Assembly (NCBI RefSeq): GCF_051842935.1
Contig: NZ_JBPXRR010000001.1
Span: 1,860,001-1,924,000, forward strand
DNA: 64,000 bases
Direction: 5' to 3'
Source: Pseudalkalibacillus sp051842935
GTDB lineage: Bacteria; Bacillota; Bacilli; Bacillales; Fictibacillaceae
The notes beneath the pieces were generated by a model, which saw only the letters and a program-made list of their open reading frames with translations, was not told the DNA's origin and made no database searches. Shown piece by piece: positions 25,456 through 34,234 of the stretch. The translations under genes and the position numbers were made by a program. Positions within the stretch are counted from its first letter, which is position 1. Every line of letters starts with the position of its first letter.

Positions 25456-26565
25456 TTATTCGCCTTTAAAAGCTCTTTTCACCTTACTGAACAAATTCCC
25501 ATGCTGTTCATCAACGGATTCACCGCTCAACTCAGCAAATTCACGAAGTAATGCCTTTTGACGTTCGCTAAGGTTTTTAGGTGTGACGACCTTCACTTTC
25601 ACATGCTGATCACCCTGTCCATAACCTCGTACGTTTTGAACGCCTTTGCCACGGAGACGGAAGCTTGTTCCGGACTGTGTACCAGCAGGAATCTTCAGCT
25701 TTACTTTTCCATGTAACGTCGGCACTTCGATTTCATCTCCAAGTGATACTTGTGTAAAAGTAAGTGGCATATCTACGTAGATATCGTCGCCTTCTCGGCT
25801 GTAGAATTCGTGTGGAGCTACACGTACGACGACATAGAGATCTCCTGGAGGTCCTCCGTTTTCGCCACCTTCTCCTTTACCTGCTACACGAATCTGTTGG
25901 CCATGATCGATACCAGCAGGAATCTTCACATGGATGGTTTTCTGCTTGCGAACTTTCCCTTTTCCAGCACACGTGTTGCACTTGTCTTTGATGAATTTCC
26001 CTGTACCACTACAATGGTGACAGACACGACGGTTCACGACACGTCCGAATGGAGTATTCTGTTCAACGTTGAGCTGACCGCTTCCTCCACAGTGTGAACA
26101 CGTTTCAGGTTTCGTTCCAGGTTTAGCACCAGACCCGAAACAAGTCTCACATTCTTCTTCTCTCGGAATCTGAATGTCGGTTTCTTTACCGAAGACCGCT
26201 TCTTCAAATTTCAAGGTCATCGTGTATTGGAGATCGGCACCTTGACGAGGTGCGTTCGGATTACGACGGCCTCCGCCACCGAAGAACATGTCGAATATAT
26301 CACCGAAACCACCGAAATCAGCACCGCCAGCTCCGAATCCTTGGTTTGGATCCGAATGACCGAATTGATCATAATGTGATTTCTTTTGTGGGTCACTCAA
26401 GACATCATAAGCTTCTTTTACTTCTTTGAATTTTTCTTCTGCATCCGTTTCTTTGTTGACGTCCGGATGGTATTTTCTCGCGAGTTTTCGATAAGCTTTC
26501 TTAACCTCATCGGTCGAAGCGTTCTTGTCTACGCCTAAGACTTCATAATAATCTCGCTTACTCAA
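25456..26565 (-). CDS. dnaJ: Chaperone DnaJ (Hsp40)
   Basis: Co-chaperone that stimulates DnaK ATPase and presents unfolded clients. About 369 residues: J domain (1-67) with HPD at 33-35, a glycine/phenylalanine linker, four zinc-binding CxxCxGxG repeats (CETCFGSG, CSHCGGSG, CHHCSGTG, CNTCAGKG) and the C-terminal substrate domains. The likely start is TTG at 26565 with GGGAGTG six bases ahead; the GTG at 26574 lies inside that site. It is 195 bp after dnaK, beyond a terminator-like hairpin, so part of its transcription may be reduced relative to dnaK. Confidence 0.96.
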   Translation of the reverse strand: MSKRDYYEVLGVDKNASTDEVKKAYRKLARKYHPDVNKETDAEEKFKEVKEAYDVLSDPQKKSHYDQFGHSDPNQGFGAGGADFGGFGDIFDMFFGGGGRRNPNAPRQGADLQYTMTLKFEEAVFGKETDIQIPREEECETCFGSGAKPGTKPETCSHCGGSGQLNVEQNTPFGRVVNRRVCHHCSGTGKFIKDKCNTCAGKGKVRKQKTIHVKIPAGIDHGQQIRVAGKGEGGENGGPPGDLYVVVRVAPHEFYSREGDDIYVDMPLTFTQVSLGDEIEVPTLHGKVKLKIPAGTQSGTSFRLRGKGVQNVRGYGQGDQHVKVKVVTPKNLSERQKALLREFAELSGESVDEQHGNLFSKVKRAFKGE

Positions 26566-26664
26566 GACACTCACTCCCGGTTCTTTTACATAACGATTAT
26601 CATATCACTAATTTCAAGAAATCCGCAACATATTGCGGGAAATTTACTAATCCATAACATACGG

Positions 26665-26685
26665 AAAACTTGGCATCGCCAAGCT
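26665..26685 (-). other. Hairpin between dnaK and dnaJ
   Basis: CTTGGC pairs with GCCAAG around ATC, flanked by A and T runs. It has no strong T tract on the minus strand and may be an RNA processing or attenuation element behind the dnaK terminator. Confidence 0.45.
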
Positions 26686-26710
26686 TTTCTCGTATTCATC
26701 AAAAGCGGAA

Positions 26711-26745
26711 AAAAGTCAAAGCCTAGAAGACTGACTTTGACTTTT
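26711..26745 (-). terminator. Terminator-like hairpin after dnaK
   Basis: An eleven-base perfect stem (AAAAGTCAAAG / CTTTGACTTTT) followed by TTTCCGC on the minus strand, 16 bp past the dnaK stop and upstream of dnaJ. Confidence 0.75.
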
Positions 26746-26760
26746 CCCTATCTTTCCGTA

Positions 26761-28593
26761 TTACTTCTTCTCGTTATCATCGTTCATTTCTTCGTATTCA
26801 GCATCTACGACATCGTCGTCTGCTTTCTTTTCTTCTCCGCCTTCTTGTTGAGCTTGTTGCGCTTGTGCCGCTTGCTCATAAAGCTTTGTAGAAAGTTCTT
26901 GAACGACTTGTTGTAGCTCATCTTTTGCCGTACGGATCGCTTCAAGATCTTCGCCTTCCAATGCAGACTTGACTTTGTCTTTCGCTTCGTTCGCTTTCGT
27001 CACTTCTGCTTCGTCTACGTTACCTTCAAGGTCTTTCAACGTCTTTTCAGTCGTGAAGACGAGTTGGTCAGCTTCGTTACGAAGGTCGACTTCTTCACGG
27101 CGTTTCTTGTCCGCTTCAGCATTCTCTTCTGCATCTTTAACCATTTTCTCGATGTCTTCATCAGAAAGACCAGATGAAGATGTGATCGTGATGGATTGTT
27201 CCTTGTTTGTTCCAAGGTCTTTCGCCTTAACGTTAACGATACCGTTCGCATCAATATCGAAAGAAACTTCGATTTGAGGCACACCACGTGGTGCTGGCGG
27301 GATATCCGTCAATTGGAAACGACCAAGTGTCTTGTTGTCTGCTGCCATTTCACGTTCACCTTGAAGGACGTGGATGTCGACGGATGGCTGGTTATCAGCT
27401 GCCGTAGAGAAGACTTGAGACTTACTTGTAGGGATCGTTGTGTTTCGTTCAATAAGCTTTGTATTAACGCCACCCATTGTTTCAATTCCTAGTGAGAGTG
27501 GTGTTACGTCTAGAAGGACAACGTCTTTAACGTCACCAGTCAAGACACCTGCTTGAACGGCTGCACCAAGTGCAACAACTTCGTCAGGGTTAACACCTTT
27601 ATGCGGATCTTTACCCGTTACTTTCTTGATTGCCTCTTGTACAGCTGGGATACGTGTAGATCCACCGACAAGTACGATTTTATCAACTTCTGCTGGTGTT
27701 AGTCCTGCATCTTTCATTGCTTGACGAGTAGGTCCCATTGTACGCTCAACCAAGTCTGAAGCCATTTCCTCGAACTTCGCACGAGTCAAGTTCAACTCAA
27801 GGTGCTTCGGTCCAGAAGCATCTGCTGTGATGAACGGTAGGGAGATTTGAGTTTGCGTAACGCCAGAAAGATCTTTCTTCGCTTTCTCAGCTGCGTCTTT
27901 CAAACGTTGTAATGCCATTTTGTCTTGAGAAAGGTCGATTCCGTTCTCTTTTTTGAATTCACTTACAAGGTAGTCGATGATTTTTTGGTCGAAGTCATCT
28001 CCACCAAGCTCGTTGTCTCCAGATGTTGCTTTAACTTCAAAGAATCCATCTCCAAGTTCAAGGATGGATACGTCGAATGTTCCTCCACCTAGGTCATATA
28101 CAAGAATCGTTTGATCTTCTTCTTTTTCTAGTCCGTAAGCAAGTGCAGCTGCAGTCGGCTCGTTGACGATACGCTCAACTTCAAGCCCTGCAATTTTACC
28201 TGCGTCCTTAGTTGCTTGACGCTGAGAGTCGTTGAAGTAAGCAGGAACTGTGATGACAGCTTTCGTCACTTTTTCACCAAGGTAAGCTTCTGCATCAGAC
28301 TTCAATTTTTGTAGGATGATCGCAGAAACCTCTTGTGGAGTATACTCCTTACCTTCTGCTTCTACTTTGTAGTCTGTGCCCATGTGTCGCTTGATGGACA
28401 TGATTGTATTTTTGTTTGTAACAGCTTGGCGCTTCGCTACTTCCCCAACTTGACGCTCGCCGTCTTTGAATGAAACGACGGATGGCGTCGTACGGTTACC
28501 TTCCGGATTCGGAATGACGGTCGCTTCTCCACCTTCCATTACTGCGACACAAGAGTTTGTTGTCCCTAAGTCAATACCAATTACTTTACTCAT
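26761..28593 (-). CDS. dnaK: Chaperone DnaK (Hsp70)
   Basis: ATP-dependent Hsp70 chaperone. 610 residues, as in other Bacillaceae. The N-terminus MSKVIGIDLGTTNSCVAVM and the phosphate loops (LVYDLGGGTFDVSILE, IVLVGGSTRIPAVQ) define the ATPase domain; the linker VVLLDVTPLSLG leads into the substrate-binding domain, and a glutamine-rich acidic tail ends with EEMNDDNEKK. The ATG follows AGGAGG. It is the third gene of the hrcA-grpE-dnaK-dnaJ heat-shock unit, controlled by HrcA through the CIRCE operator. Confidence 0.98.
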   Translation of the reverse strand: MSKVIGIDLGTTNSCVAVMEGGEATVIPNPEGNRTTPSVVSFKDGERQVGEVAKRQAVTNKNTIMSIKRHMGTDYKVEAEGKEYTPQEVSAIILQKLKSDAEAYLGEKVTKAVITVPAYFNDSQRQATKDAGKIAGLEVERIVNEPTAAALAYGLEKEEDQTILVYDLGGGTFDVSILELGDGFFEVKATSGDNELGGDDFDQKIIDYLVSEFKKENGIDLSQDKMALQRLKDAAEKAKKDLSGVTQTQISLPFITADASGPKHLELNLTRAKFEEMASDLVERTMGPTRQAMKDAGLTPAEVDKIVLVGGSTRIPAVQEAIKKVTGKDPHKGVNPDEVVALGAAVQAGVLTGDVKDVVLLDVTPLSLGIETMGGVNTKLIERNTTIPTSKSQVFSTAADNQPSVDIHVLQGEREMAADNKTLGRFQLTDIPPAPRGVPQIEVSFDIDANGIVNVKAKDLGTNKEQSITITSSSGLSDEDIEKMVKDAEENAEADKKRREEVDLRNEADQLVFTTEKTLKDLEGNVDEAEVTKANEAKDKVKSALEGEDLEAIRTAKDELQQVVQELSTKLYEQAAQAQQAQQEGGEEKKADDDVVDAEYEEMNDDNEKK

Positions 28594-28632
28594 GACATAT
28601 ACCTCCTATTTAAATATGTAGTCCATTGACTT

Positions 28633-29196
28633 TTATTTTGAGTTCACTTTGACCATTGCTGGTCGGATGACACGGTCCTTCAGTTTGTAGCCTTTTTGTA
28701 AGACTTCAACCACCGTATTGTCTTCGTACTCTTCTTCCTGTACTTGCATGACAGCTTGATGTTGATGCGGATCGAATGCAGCTCCTACCGCTTCAACTTC
28801 CTCAACACCCTCGTTTTTCAAGGCATCAATCAGTTGGTTGTACACCATTTTCATACCTTGTAAAAGTGATTCATTTTGATCACTCACTTCCGTTTGGAGC
28901 GCACGCTCGAAGTTATCGATGACAGGGAGTAATCCTTCCACAATCCCTTGTGCTCGATATTTCGCAGCAGCCTCTTTCTCCTCACGAGTGCGGCGTCGGA
29001 AATTATCATAATCAGCCTGTGTACGGAGAAGACGACCTTTTATCTCATCGAGTTCCTGTTCAAGTTCAGTCACCCGGTCCATTTCTTCGTTACCAGTTGC
29101 CTCCGTTGAATCTTCAGCCTTTTCCTCAGTCTGATCTTCAACAGTCTCTTGCTTCTCTTCAACTGCTTCCTCATGTTGTTGCTTATTCTCTTCCAC
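28633..29196 (-). CDS. grpE: Nucleotide exchange factor GrpE
   Basis: Releases ADP from DnaK. 187 residues with a long, very acidic N-terminal extension (about 1-45, Glu/Gln rich), a coiled coil (about 45-95) and the C-terminal beta domain (EAVGAAFDPHQHQAVMQV, GYKLKDRVIRPAMVKV). No ATG is in frame near the binding site; GTG at 29196, five bases after GGAGGTGA, is the best start, with GTG at 29205 overlapping the site. The gap to hrcA is about 240 bp and holds a palindromic repeat element and a hairpin, unlike the tight spacing in B. subtilis. Confidence 0.94.
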   Translation of the reverse strand: MEENKQQHEEAVEEKQETVEDQTEEKAEDSTEATGNEEMDRVTELEQELDEIKGRLLRTQADYDNFRRRTREEKEAAAKYRAQGIVEGLLPVIDNFERALQTEVSDQNESLLQGMKMVYNQLIDALKNEGVEEVEAVGAAFDPHQHQAVMQVQEEEYEDNTVVEVLQKGYKLKDRVIRPAMVKVNSK

Positions 29197-29254
29197 TTCA
29201 TTCACCTCCCTGACCTAATAAAATTTTATAGTTGGTTTATGTTTCAATTTTTAC

Positions 29255-29373
29255 AAGTGAAATCACGACACTCCTGCGGGAATAGCGAGCCAGGCGAGAC
29301 CCCACAGCTCACCAGCCATATGGCTGGTGAGCGAGGAGGCTTGCGGTTCGCCCGCGGAAAGGGAGTGATTTCA
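29255..29373. repeat. Palindromic intergenic repeat element, copy 1
   Basis: About 119 bp bounded by near-perfect inverted ends (AAGTGAAATCAC / GTGATTTCATT). Inside are ACTCCTGCGGGAATAGCGAG, CCAGGCGAGACCCCACAG, a perfect central hairpin GCTCACCAGCCATATGGCTGGTGAGC given here as arms GCTCACCAGCCA and TGGCTGGTGAGC, then GAGGAGGCTTGCGGTTCGCC and CGCGGAAAGGGAGT. A second copy lies in opposite orientation at 56291-56417. Similar GC-rich dispersed palindromes are familiar from Bacillaceae genomes; I cannot give a family name. It has no coding capacity. Confidence 0.85.
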
Positions 29374-29396
29374 TTAGTATTAGTACATGAAAAGAA

Positions 29397-29413
29397 GGGA
29401 GAGACCTTCTCCC
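29397..29413 (-). terminator. Possible terminator or attenuator after hrcA
   Basis: GGGAGA pairs with TCTCCC around five bases, followed by TTCTTTTC on the minus strand, 23 bp past the hrcA stop. Short stem; it could lower read-through into grpE. Confidence 0.5.
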
Positions 29414-29435
29414 ACTCTAAAAGGTATTTCCATTA

Positions 29436-30470
29436 TCAGTTTGAATAATACCGCTGTGTCAGGACCTTCGTCAAATCTTTTGATAACAAGTCGAGTAACC
29501 CGATGACCCGTGGATACTCCATCCTTGTAGGACCAAGAATTGCAAGGGTCCCCATATGTTGACCACCAATCGAATAACTGGCGGTGATCAAGCTGCAGTT
29601 CTTCATTTCCTGGATCGGGTTTTCAGCTCCGATTTTCACTTTGATACCCGATGTACCATCTTGATGTAAAAGCTGTTGGACGAGGTCTTGCTTTTCGATC
29701 GCATTATAGAGGTCCTTCACCTTATTGACATCCTGGAATTCAGGTTGGTTCAAGATGTTGGTTTTACCACCATAATACACTTTGTCCGACTTCCCAGTTT
29801 GAAATAATTGAGCCAAGAAATCAAGCGTCTGCTTATAATTTTCAGTGTGGGTCTTCAATAGGCCTTGAACTTCTTGATGTAGTTTTAATTTTAAATGTGA
29901 AAAAGGAACACCTTTCAAGCGATCATTCAGGATATTCACTGTCCGTTCGATATCTGCAGCATCCATCTCTTCTGGCAGGTCGACTGTATACTTTTCAACA
30001 TGCCCGGTATCCGTAATCAATACAAAGATCGCCGTCCCTTTTGAAATCGGAACGATTTGTAGATGCTTCAGCTTCGTTTCATACACTTCAGGTCCGAGTA
30101 TGATGGACGTGTAATTCGTTATTTCAGACAAAAGATTCGCTGAATGTTCGATCAGCAGTTCCAATTCATACATCTTTTCATGGAAAAGGGATTGGATCTT
30201 CGCCATATCATGGTGTTGAAGTTGGACAGGTGAAAGCAGGTTATCGACATAGAACCGATACCCTTTCTCTGATGGAATACGTCCTGATGAACTATGGGTT
30301 TTCTCTATGAACCCCATGTCTTCAAGGTCTGCAAGTTCGTTACGAATCGTTGCAGAACTGAACGTGATGTCCTGTCTTTTCGATATACTACGAGATCCCA
30401 GGGGCTCTGCGTTTTGGATATACTCATCTATAAGTATCTGGAGAATTAACAGCTGACGATCTGTTAACAT
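29436..30470 (-). CDS. hrcA: Heat-inducible transcription repressor HrcA
   Basis: Represses class I heat-shock operons by binding CIRCE; its activity depends on GroEL. 344 residues with an N-terminal winged helix (MLTDRQLLILQILIDEYIQ and SSATIRNELADLE), a GAF-like dimerisation part and the C-terminal block MEYPRVIGLLDLLSKDLTK. The ATG at 30470 follows AAGGGGATGAG. It is the first gene of the dnaK operon and lies directly behind a perfect CIRCE, so it is autoregulated. Confidence 0.97.
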   Translation of the reverse strand: MLTDRQLLILQILIDEYIQNAEPLGSRSISKRQDITFSSATIRNELADLEDMGFIEKTHSSSGRIPSEKGYRFYVDNLLSPVQLQHHDMAKIQSLFHEKMYELELLIEHSANLLSEITNYTSIILGPEVYETKLKHLQIVPISKGTAIFVLITDTGHVEKYTVDLPEEMDAADIERTVNILNDRLKGVPFSHLKLKLHQEVQGLLKTHTENYKQTLDFLAQLFQTGKSDKVYYGGKTNILNQPEFQDVNKVKDLYNAIEKQDLVQQLLHQDGTSGIKVKIGAENPIQEMKNCSLITASYSIGGQHMGTLAILGPTRMEYPRVIGLLDLLSKDLTKVLTQRYYSN

Positions 30471-30488
30471 CAATTCTCATCCCCTTTG

Positions 30489-30515
30489 TTAGCACTCTAT
30501 CTGTTTGAGTGCTAA
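30489..30515. promoter_or_regulatory. CIRCE operator (HrcA binding site)
   Basis: Perfect inverted repeat TTAGCACTC-N9-GAGTGCTAA, all eighteen consensus bases matching. It sits between the hrcA promoter and the hrcA start codon, 18 bp before the ATG. Confidence 0.98.
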
Positions 30516-30526
30516 TTCTACTTTAT

Positions 30527-30556
30527 AAATTACCAAATTGGAATTTAGTTTGTCAA
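30527..30556 (-). promoter_or_regulatory. Sigma-A promoter of the hrcA operon
   Basis: Perfect -35 TTGACA (30551-30556) and a fair -10 TAATTT (30527-30532) with 18-bp spacing, just upstream of CIRCE, so the operator lies at the start of the transcript. Confidence 0.65.
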
Positions 30557-30560
30557 TATT

Positions 30561-31703
30561 TTAAATCACACCGATGAATTCCTGGAAAACTTCGTTGCCG
30601 AGAAAGACACCTTTTTGGGTCAACCGAAGGGATTCCGCGTCATTGATCAGTAATCCTTCCGCTACAAGTTTCTCAATTTGAGCAGCGAAAATCTCATCGA
30701 TCTGGACGTTATATCTTTCTAGGAAAACCTTCTTATCCACACCCGACATTTTACGGAGACCGAGAAACACTTCTTCTTCCATTTGTTCTTTTTCAGTCAA
30801 CTCGTTGGAAAGTCGTTGAGGAAGCTCTCCATCTTTGATTTTTCTAATGTAATGCGGAAGTGGCTTCACATTCTCGTATCGATGGTTAGCGAGATAACCA
30901 TGAGCACCAGCACCAATCCCGTAGTATTCATCGTTTTTCCAATAGACGAGGTTGTGGTGGCTTTCATATCCAGGCTTACCGAAATTGCTGATTTCATACT
31001 GTGTATAGCCGTTTTCTCTCAATGTGCTGATCAGGTATTCGAACATCTCTGATTCTTGTTCTTCCCCCGGTAAAGTCAACTGACCTTTTTGATCCCGGAT
31101 GTAAAAGACGGTCTGCTTTTCCACCTGTAGCGAGTACGCTGATATATGTGGCACGTCCAATTCAAGGGCATGATGGACGGATTGCTTGAACATGTCCAAC
31201 GTCTGACCAGGCAGCCCGAACATGAGGTCGATGGAAATGTTCTCAAATCCGATCGATTGAGCTTCGGCAATCATTTTCCACACATCCGCTTGTCGGTGAT
31301 TACGATTGAGAGCGGTCAACAGCGTATCCTGGAATGCCTGCACACCGATACTCAGCCGGTTCACTCCCGCTTCTTTCAATACGGTAAGCTTATTCCGATC
31401 CGTTACAGAAGGGTTCGCTTCAACTGTGAATTCAACATCTGGATGAATCGGTTGCAGGTTCGCTTTGACACTTTCTATCATTCTCTCGAGTTGTTCCTCG
31501 TTAAGAGCCGTCGGTGTCCCTCCACCGATGTAAATCGTCTCGATCGGTTCCTGGTCAGCGGATTGGACGAGTCGTTTCATCTCAAGGTCCATAACATCCA
31601 GGTATTCGTCAACCGGCTGTCCTTGGAGGAGGAATTTATTAAAATCGCAATAATGGCAGATTTGTTCGCAAAAAGGGATGTGAATATATGCGGCTTTCAC
31701 CAT
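30561..31703 (-). CDS. hemW: Radical SAM heme chaperone HemW
   Basis: 380 residues, related to oxygen-independent coproporphyrinogen dehydrogenase but with the HemW-type motif CEQICHYCDF (C12, C16, C19) that lacks the extra cysteine of HemN; the family is thought to insert heme into respiratory enzymes. Further blocks are YIGGGTPTAL, FTVEANPS and the HemW C-terminal domain. The ATG at 31703 gives the family N-terminus MVKAAYIHIPFCE; the binding site is weak and a GTG three codons earlier is possible. It follows lepA by about 90 bp. Confidence 0.93.
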   Translation of the reverse strand: MVKAAYIHIPFCEQICHYCDFNKFLLQGQPVDEYLDVMDLEMKRLVQSADQEPIETIYIGGGTPTALNEEQLERMIESVKANLQPIHPDVEFTVEANPSVTDRNKLTVLKEAGVNRLSIGVQAFQDTLLTALNRNHRQADVWKMIAEAQSIGFENISIDLMFGLPGQTLDMFKQSVHHALELDVPHISAYSLQVEKQTVFYIRDQKGQLTLPGEEQESEMFEYLISTLRENGYTQYEISNFGKPGYESHHNLVYWKNDEYYGIGAGAHGYLANHRYENVKPLPHYIRKIKDGELPQRLSNELTEKEQMEEEVFLGLRKMSGVDKKVFLERYNVQIDEIFAAQIEKLVAEGLLINDAESLRLTQKGVFLGNEVFQEFIGVI

Positions 31704-31790
31704 GTCAATCACACTTTCAATGTATTGTTCAATCGTAAAAAGAAGACTGGCTCTTGTAAACGAATCGCCAGTCTCTTAACCAGTTTGTAT

Positions 31791-33617
31791 TTAGTCGTCC
31801 GAATCCATACGTAGTACGGACATGAACGCTTCCTGAGGAACTTCTACGTTCCCTACAGTCTTCATTCGTTTCTTACCTTCTTTTTGCTTCTCTAGAAGCT
31901 TACGCTTACGAGAAATGTCTCCACCGTAACATTTTGCAAGTACGTTCTTACGCAATGCACGGATATTCGTTCTCGCAACGATTTTCTGTCCGATCGCTGC
32001 CTGGACAGGAATTTCGAATTGGTGACGTGGAATGAGTTCGCGCAGTTTTTCAACGACCGCTTTACCACGATCGTAAGCGAATTCACGGTGGACGATGACA
32101 GATAGAGCATCGATCTTCTCACCATTCAAGAGAATATCCATCTTCACTAGATTAGATGTACGGTATCCGATCAACTCATAATCGAGGGATGCGTACCCTT
32201 TCGTACTTGATTTCAACTGGTCGAAGAAATCATAGACGATTTCCGATAGAGGGATTTCATAGATGACATTTACTCGGATATCATCCAAGTATTCCATCGT
32301 AATGAAGTTTCCACGTTTCTTCTGACAGATTTCCATAACTGGACCGACGTAGTCGTTTGGTGTCATGATTGAAGCTTTCACGTAAGGCTCTTCCACATGA
32401 TCGACCGTTTGTGGGTCGGGCATATTAGACGGGTTATCGACAACGAGCGTTTCTCCATTCGTCAAATGAACATTGTAGATAACGCTTGGTGCAGTCGTAA
32501 TTAGATCGATTCCGAATTCACGCTCGATACGTTCCTGGATGATTTCCATGTGCAATAGCCCAAGGAATCCACAGCGGAAACCGAATCCGAGTGCTTGTGA
32601 AGTTTCCGGTTCATATTGTAAGGAAGAGTCATTCAACTCTAGACGCTCAAGCGCTTCACGCAAGTCGTTGTAGTTGTTTGAGTCCACTGGATACAGCCCA
32701 CAGAATACCATCGGATTCATACGACGATAACCTGGCAGCGGTGTATCCGCCCCTCTTTTAGCATGAGTGATCGTATCACCGACGCGGGAATCTCCAACGT
32801 TCTTGATGGAAGCCGTCAAGAAACCTACGTCTCCGACCGTCAGTTCATCTTTCATGACAGGCTTTGGTGTGAATACGCCGATTTCATTGACTTCAAATTC
32901 TTTACCAGTCGCCATCATTTTGATTTTATCCCCGACTTTGACCGTACCTTCTTTAATCTGAATGTACGCTACGACACCACGATAGCTATCGTAAAGGGAG
33001 TCAAAGATCAATGCCTTCAACGGTCCTTCTGGATCCCCTTGAGGTGCAGGCACTTTTTCGACAACTTGTTCAAGGATGTCTTCAATTCCTATTCCAGCTT
33101 TTGCAGAAGCCAGAACTGCATCGGATGCATCCAGACCGATGACATCTTCTATCTCTTTACGTACGCGTTCAGGTTCTGCGCTAGGTAGGTCAATTTTATT
33201 AATGACCGGAATGATTTCAAGATCATTCTCAAGCGCAAGATAGACGTTCGCCAATGTTTGGGCTTCAATCCCTTGGGCTGCGTCTACAATCAAAAGAGCC
33301 CCTTCACAAGCGGCTAAACTTCGGGAAACTTCATATGAGAAGTCGACGTGTCCCGGTGTATCAATCAGATGGAATATGTATTCTTCTCCATCTCTTGCTT
33401 TATAGGTCAACTGAACTGCATTCAATTTAATTGTAATACCACGTTCACGTTCTAGATCCATGGCATCGAGCATTTGCTCTTTCATTTCTCTCTGTGTCAG
33501 AGCACTCGTCTTTTCCAAGATACGGTCAGCTAAAGTCGATTTCCCATGGTCAATATGGGCGATGATCGAAAAGTTCCGTATTCTTTTTTGACGTTCCAAC
33601 TTATCATTTTTGCTCAT
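31791..33617 (-). CDS. lepA: Elongation factor 4 (LepA)
   Basis: A ribosome-binding translational GTPase, implicated in back-translocation and 30S biogenesis. 608 residues; the G domain starts with NFSIIAHIDHGKSTLADRI, then DTPGHVDF and NKIDLPSA, followed by domains II, III, V and the LepA-specific C-terminal domain (AKCYGGDISRKRKLLEKQ). The ATG at 33617 follows TAGGAGTGAAGAG; the longer frame crosses the promoter and is not used. Probably transcribed together with hemW. Confidence 0.97.
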   Translation of the reverse strand: MSKNDKLERQKRIRNFSIIAHIDHGKSTLADRILEKTSALTQREMKEQMLDAMDLERERGITIKLNAVQLTYKARDGEEYIFHLIDTPGHVDFSYEVSRSLAACEGALLIVDAAQGIEAQTLANVYLALENDLEIIPVINKIDLPSAEPERVRKEIEDVIGLDASDAVLASAKAGIGIEDILEQVVEKVPAPQGDPEGPLKALIFDSLYDSYRGVVAYIQIKEGTVKVGDKIKMMATGKEFEVNEIGVFTPKPVMKDELTVGDVGFLTASIKNVGDSRVGDTITHAKRGADTPLPGYRRMNPMVFCGLYPVDSNNYNDLREALERLELNDSSLQYEPETSQALGFGFRCGFLGLLHMEIIQERIEREFGIDLITTAPSVIYNVHLTNGETLVVDNPSNMPDPQTVDHVEEPYVKASIMTPNDYVGPVMEICQKKRGNFITMEYLDDIRVNVIYEIPLSEIVYDFFDQLKSSTKGYASLDYELIGYRTSNLVKMDILLNGEKIDALSVIVHREFAYDRGKAVVEKLRELIPRHQFEIPVQAAIGQKIVARTNIRALRKNVLAKCYGGDISRKRKLLEKQKEGKKRMKTVGNVEVPQEAFMSVLRMDSDD

Positions 33618-33657
33618 TCTCTTCACTCCTAAAGGTCGTACAACTAAGCTAGCATTG

Positions 33658-33686
33658 ATTATAGCAATAGCACACACTTTATTCAA
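33658..33686 (-). promoter_or_regulatory. Sigma-A promoter of lepA-hemW
   Basis: -35 TTGAAT (33681-33686), 17-bp spacer, perfect -10 TATAAT (33658-33663), 41 bp upstream of the lepA start. Confidence 0.82.
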
Positions 33687-33746
33687 TTCTTTCTCTGAAG
33701 AGTAAGGAACTGGTTGTTATGAAAGTGCCCTATCGAACAACACGAA

Positions 33747-33783
33747 AAAAGGATGAGCGCTGAACATGCGGACCCATCCTTTT
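33747..33783 (-). terminator. Rho-independent terminator after yqxA
   Basis: AAAAGGATG pairs with CATCCTTTT around a 19-base loop, with TTTTTTCGTG following on the minus strand, 20 bp past the yqxA stop. Confidence 0.75.
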
Positions 33784-33802
33784 CAAAGTATCACTCATTT
33801 AT

Positions 33803-34156
33803 CTAAGAAAACAAAAAGTATAGAATCTTGGTCAAAATCGTCCCGATGATTTCCATGAACAACGTCAGAATATCCTTGATCAAACTTGAAAGCAACGATC
33901 CCAATTTCGAGAAGAGGTTGAACGCTTCAACATCCTCTAACTGCTTTTGTTTTTCCTCGATATCATGACTTGTGATTTGCTTTCCGAGGACTTCTGCTTC
34001 CACTGCGCCTTTGTCGTCTACCTTCCATTCAAGTGCCTTGTTGCCTTCCGTCCCTTTCATATGATCCATCTGAACTCCGACTTGCTGCATACCGATCAGA
34101 ATTCCGAACAACAAAACGGATATGAGTATTGAACATTTAAAGAAGAATCGAATCAT
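33803..34156 (-). CDS. yqxA: YqxA family (DUF3679) membrane protein
   Basis: A 117-residue protein with an N-terminal membrane anchor (about 5-23, FFFKCSILISVLLFGILIGM), a charged middle with KALEWKVDDKGAVEAEVLGK and TSHDIEEKQKQLE, and a hydrophobic C-terminal segment (about 85-117). This layout is that of Bacillus YqxA, a sporulation-associated protein of unknown function normally encoded between spoIIP and lepA. Here it follows gpr directly by 78 bp, without spoIIP. It is probably co-transcribed with gpr. Confidence 0.82.
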   Translation of the reverse strand: MIRFFFKCSILISVLLFGILIGMQQVGVQMDHMKGTEGNKALEWKVDDKGAVEAEVLGKQITSHDIEEKQKQLEDVEAFNLFSKLGSLLSSLIKDILTLFMEIIGTILTKILYFLFS

Positions 34157-34234
34157 CGAACTTCCTCCTATTTATATCAAACGTTATAAACCTATTTTGG
34201 TACAAGCCTATGCATCAGGTTCCACGATTAGAAC

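Noticed and set aside
29255..29373. Insertion sequence
   Set aside because: No transposase frame and only about 120 bp; at most a MITE-like element. I could not see a target duplication.
31146..31814. 222-codon plus-strand frame opposite hemW
   Set aside because: Shadow frame; hemW has intact radical-SAM motifs and family length.
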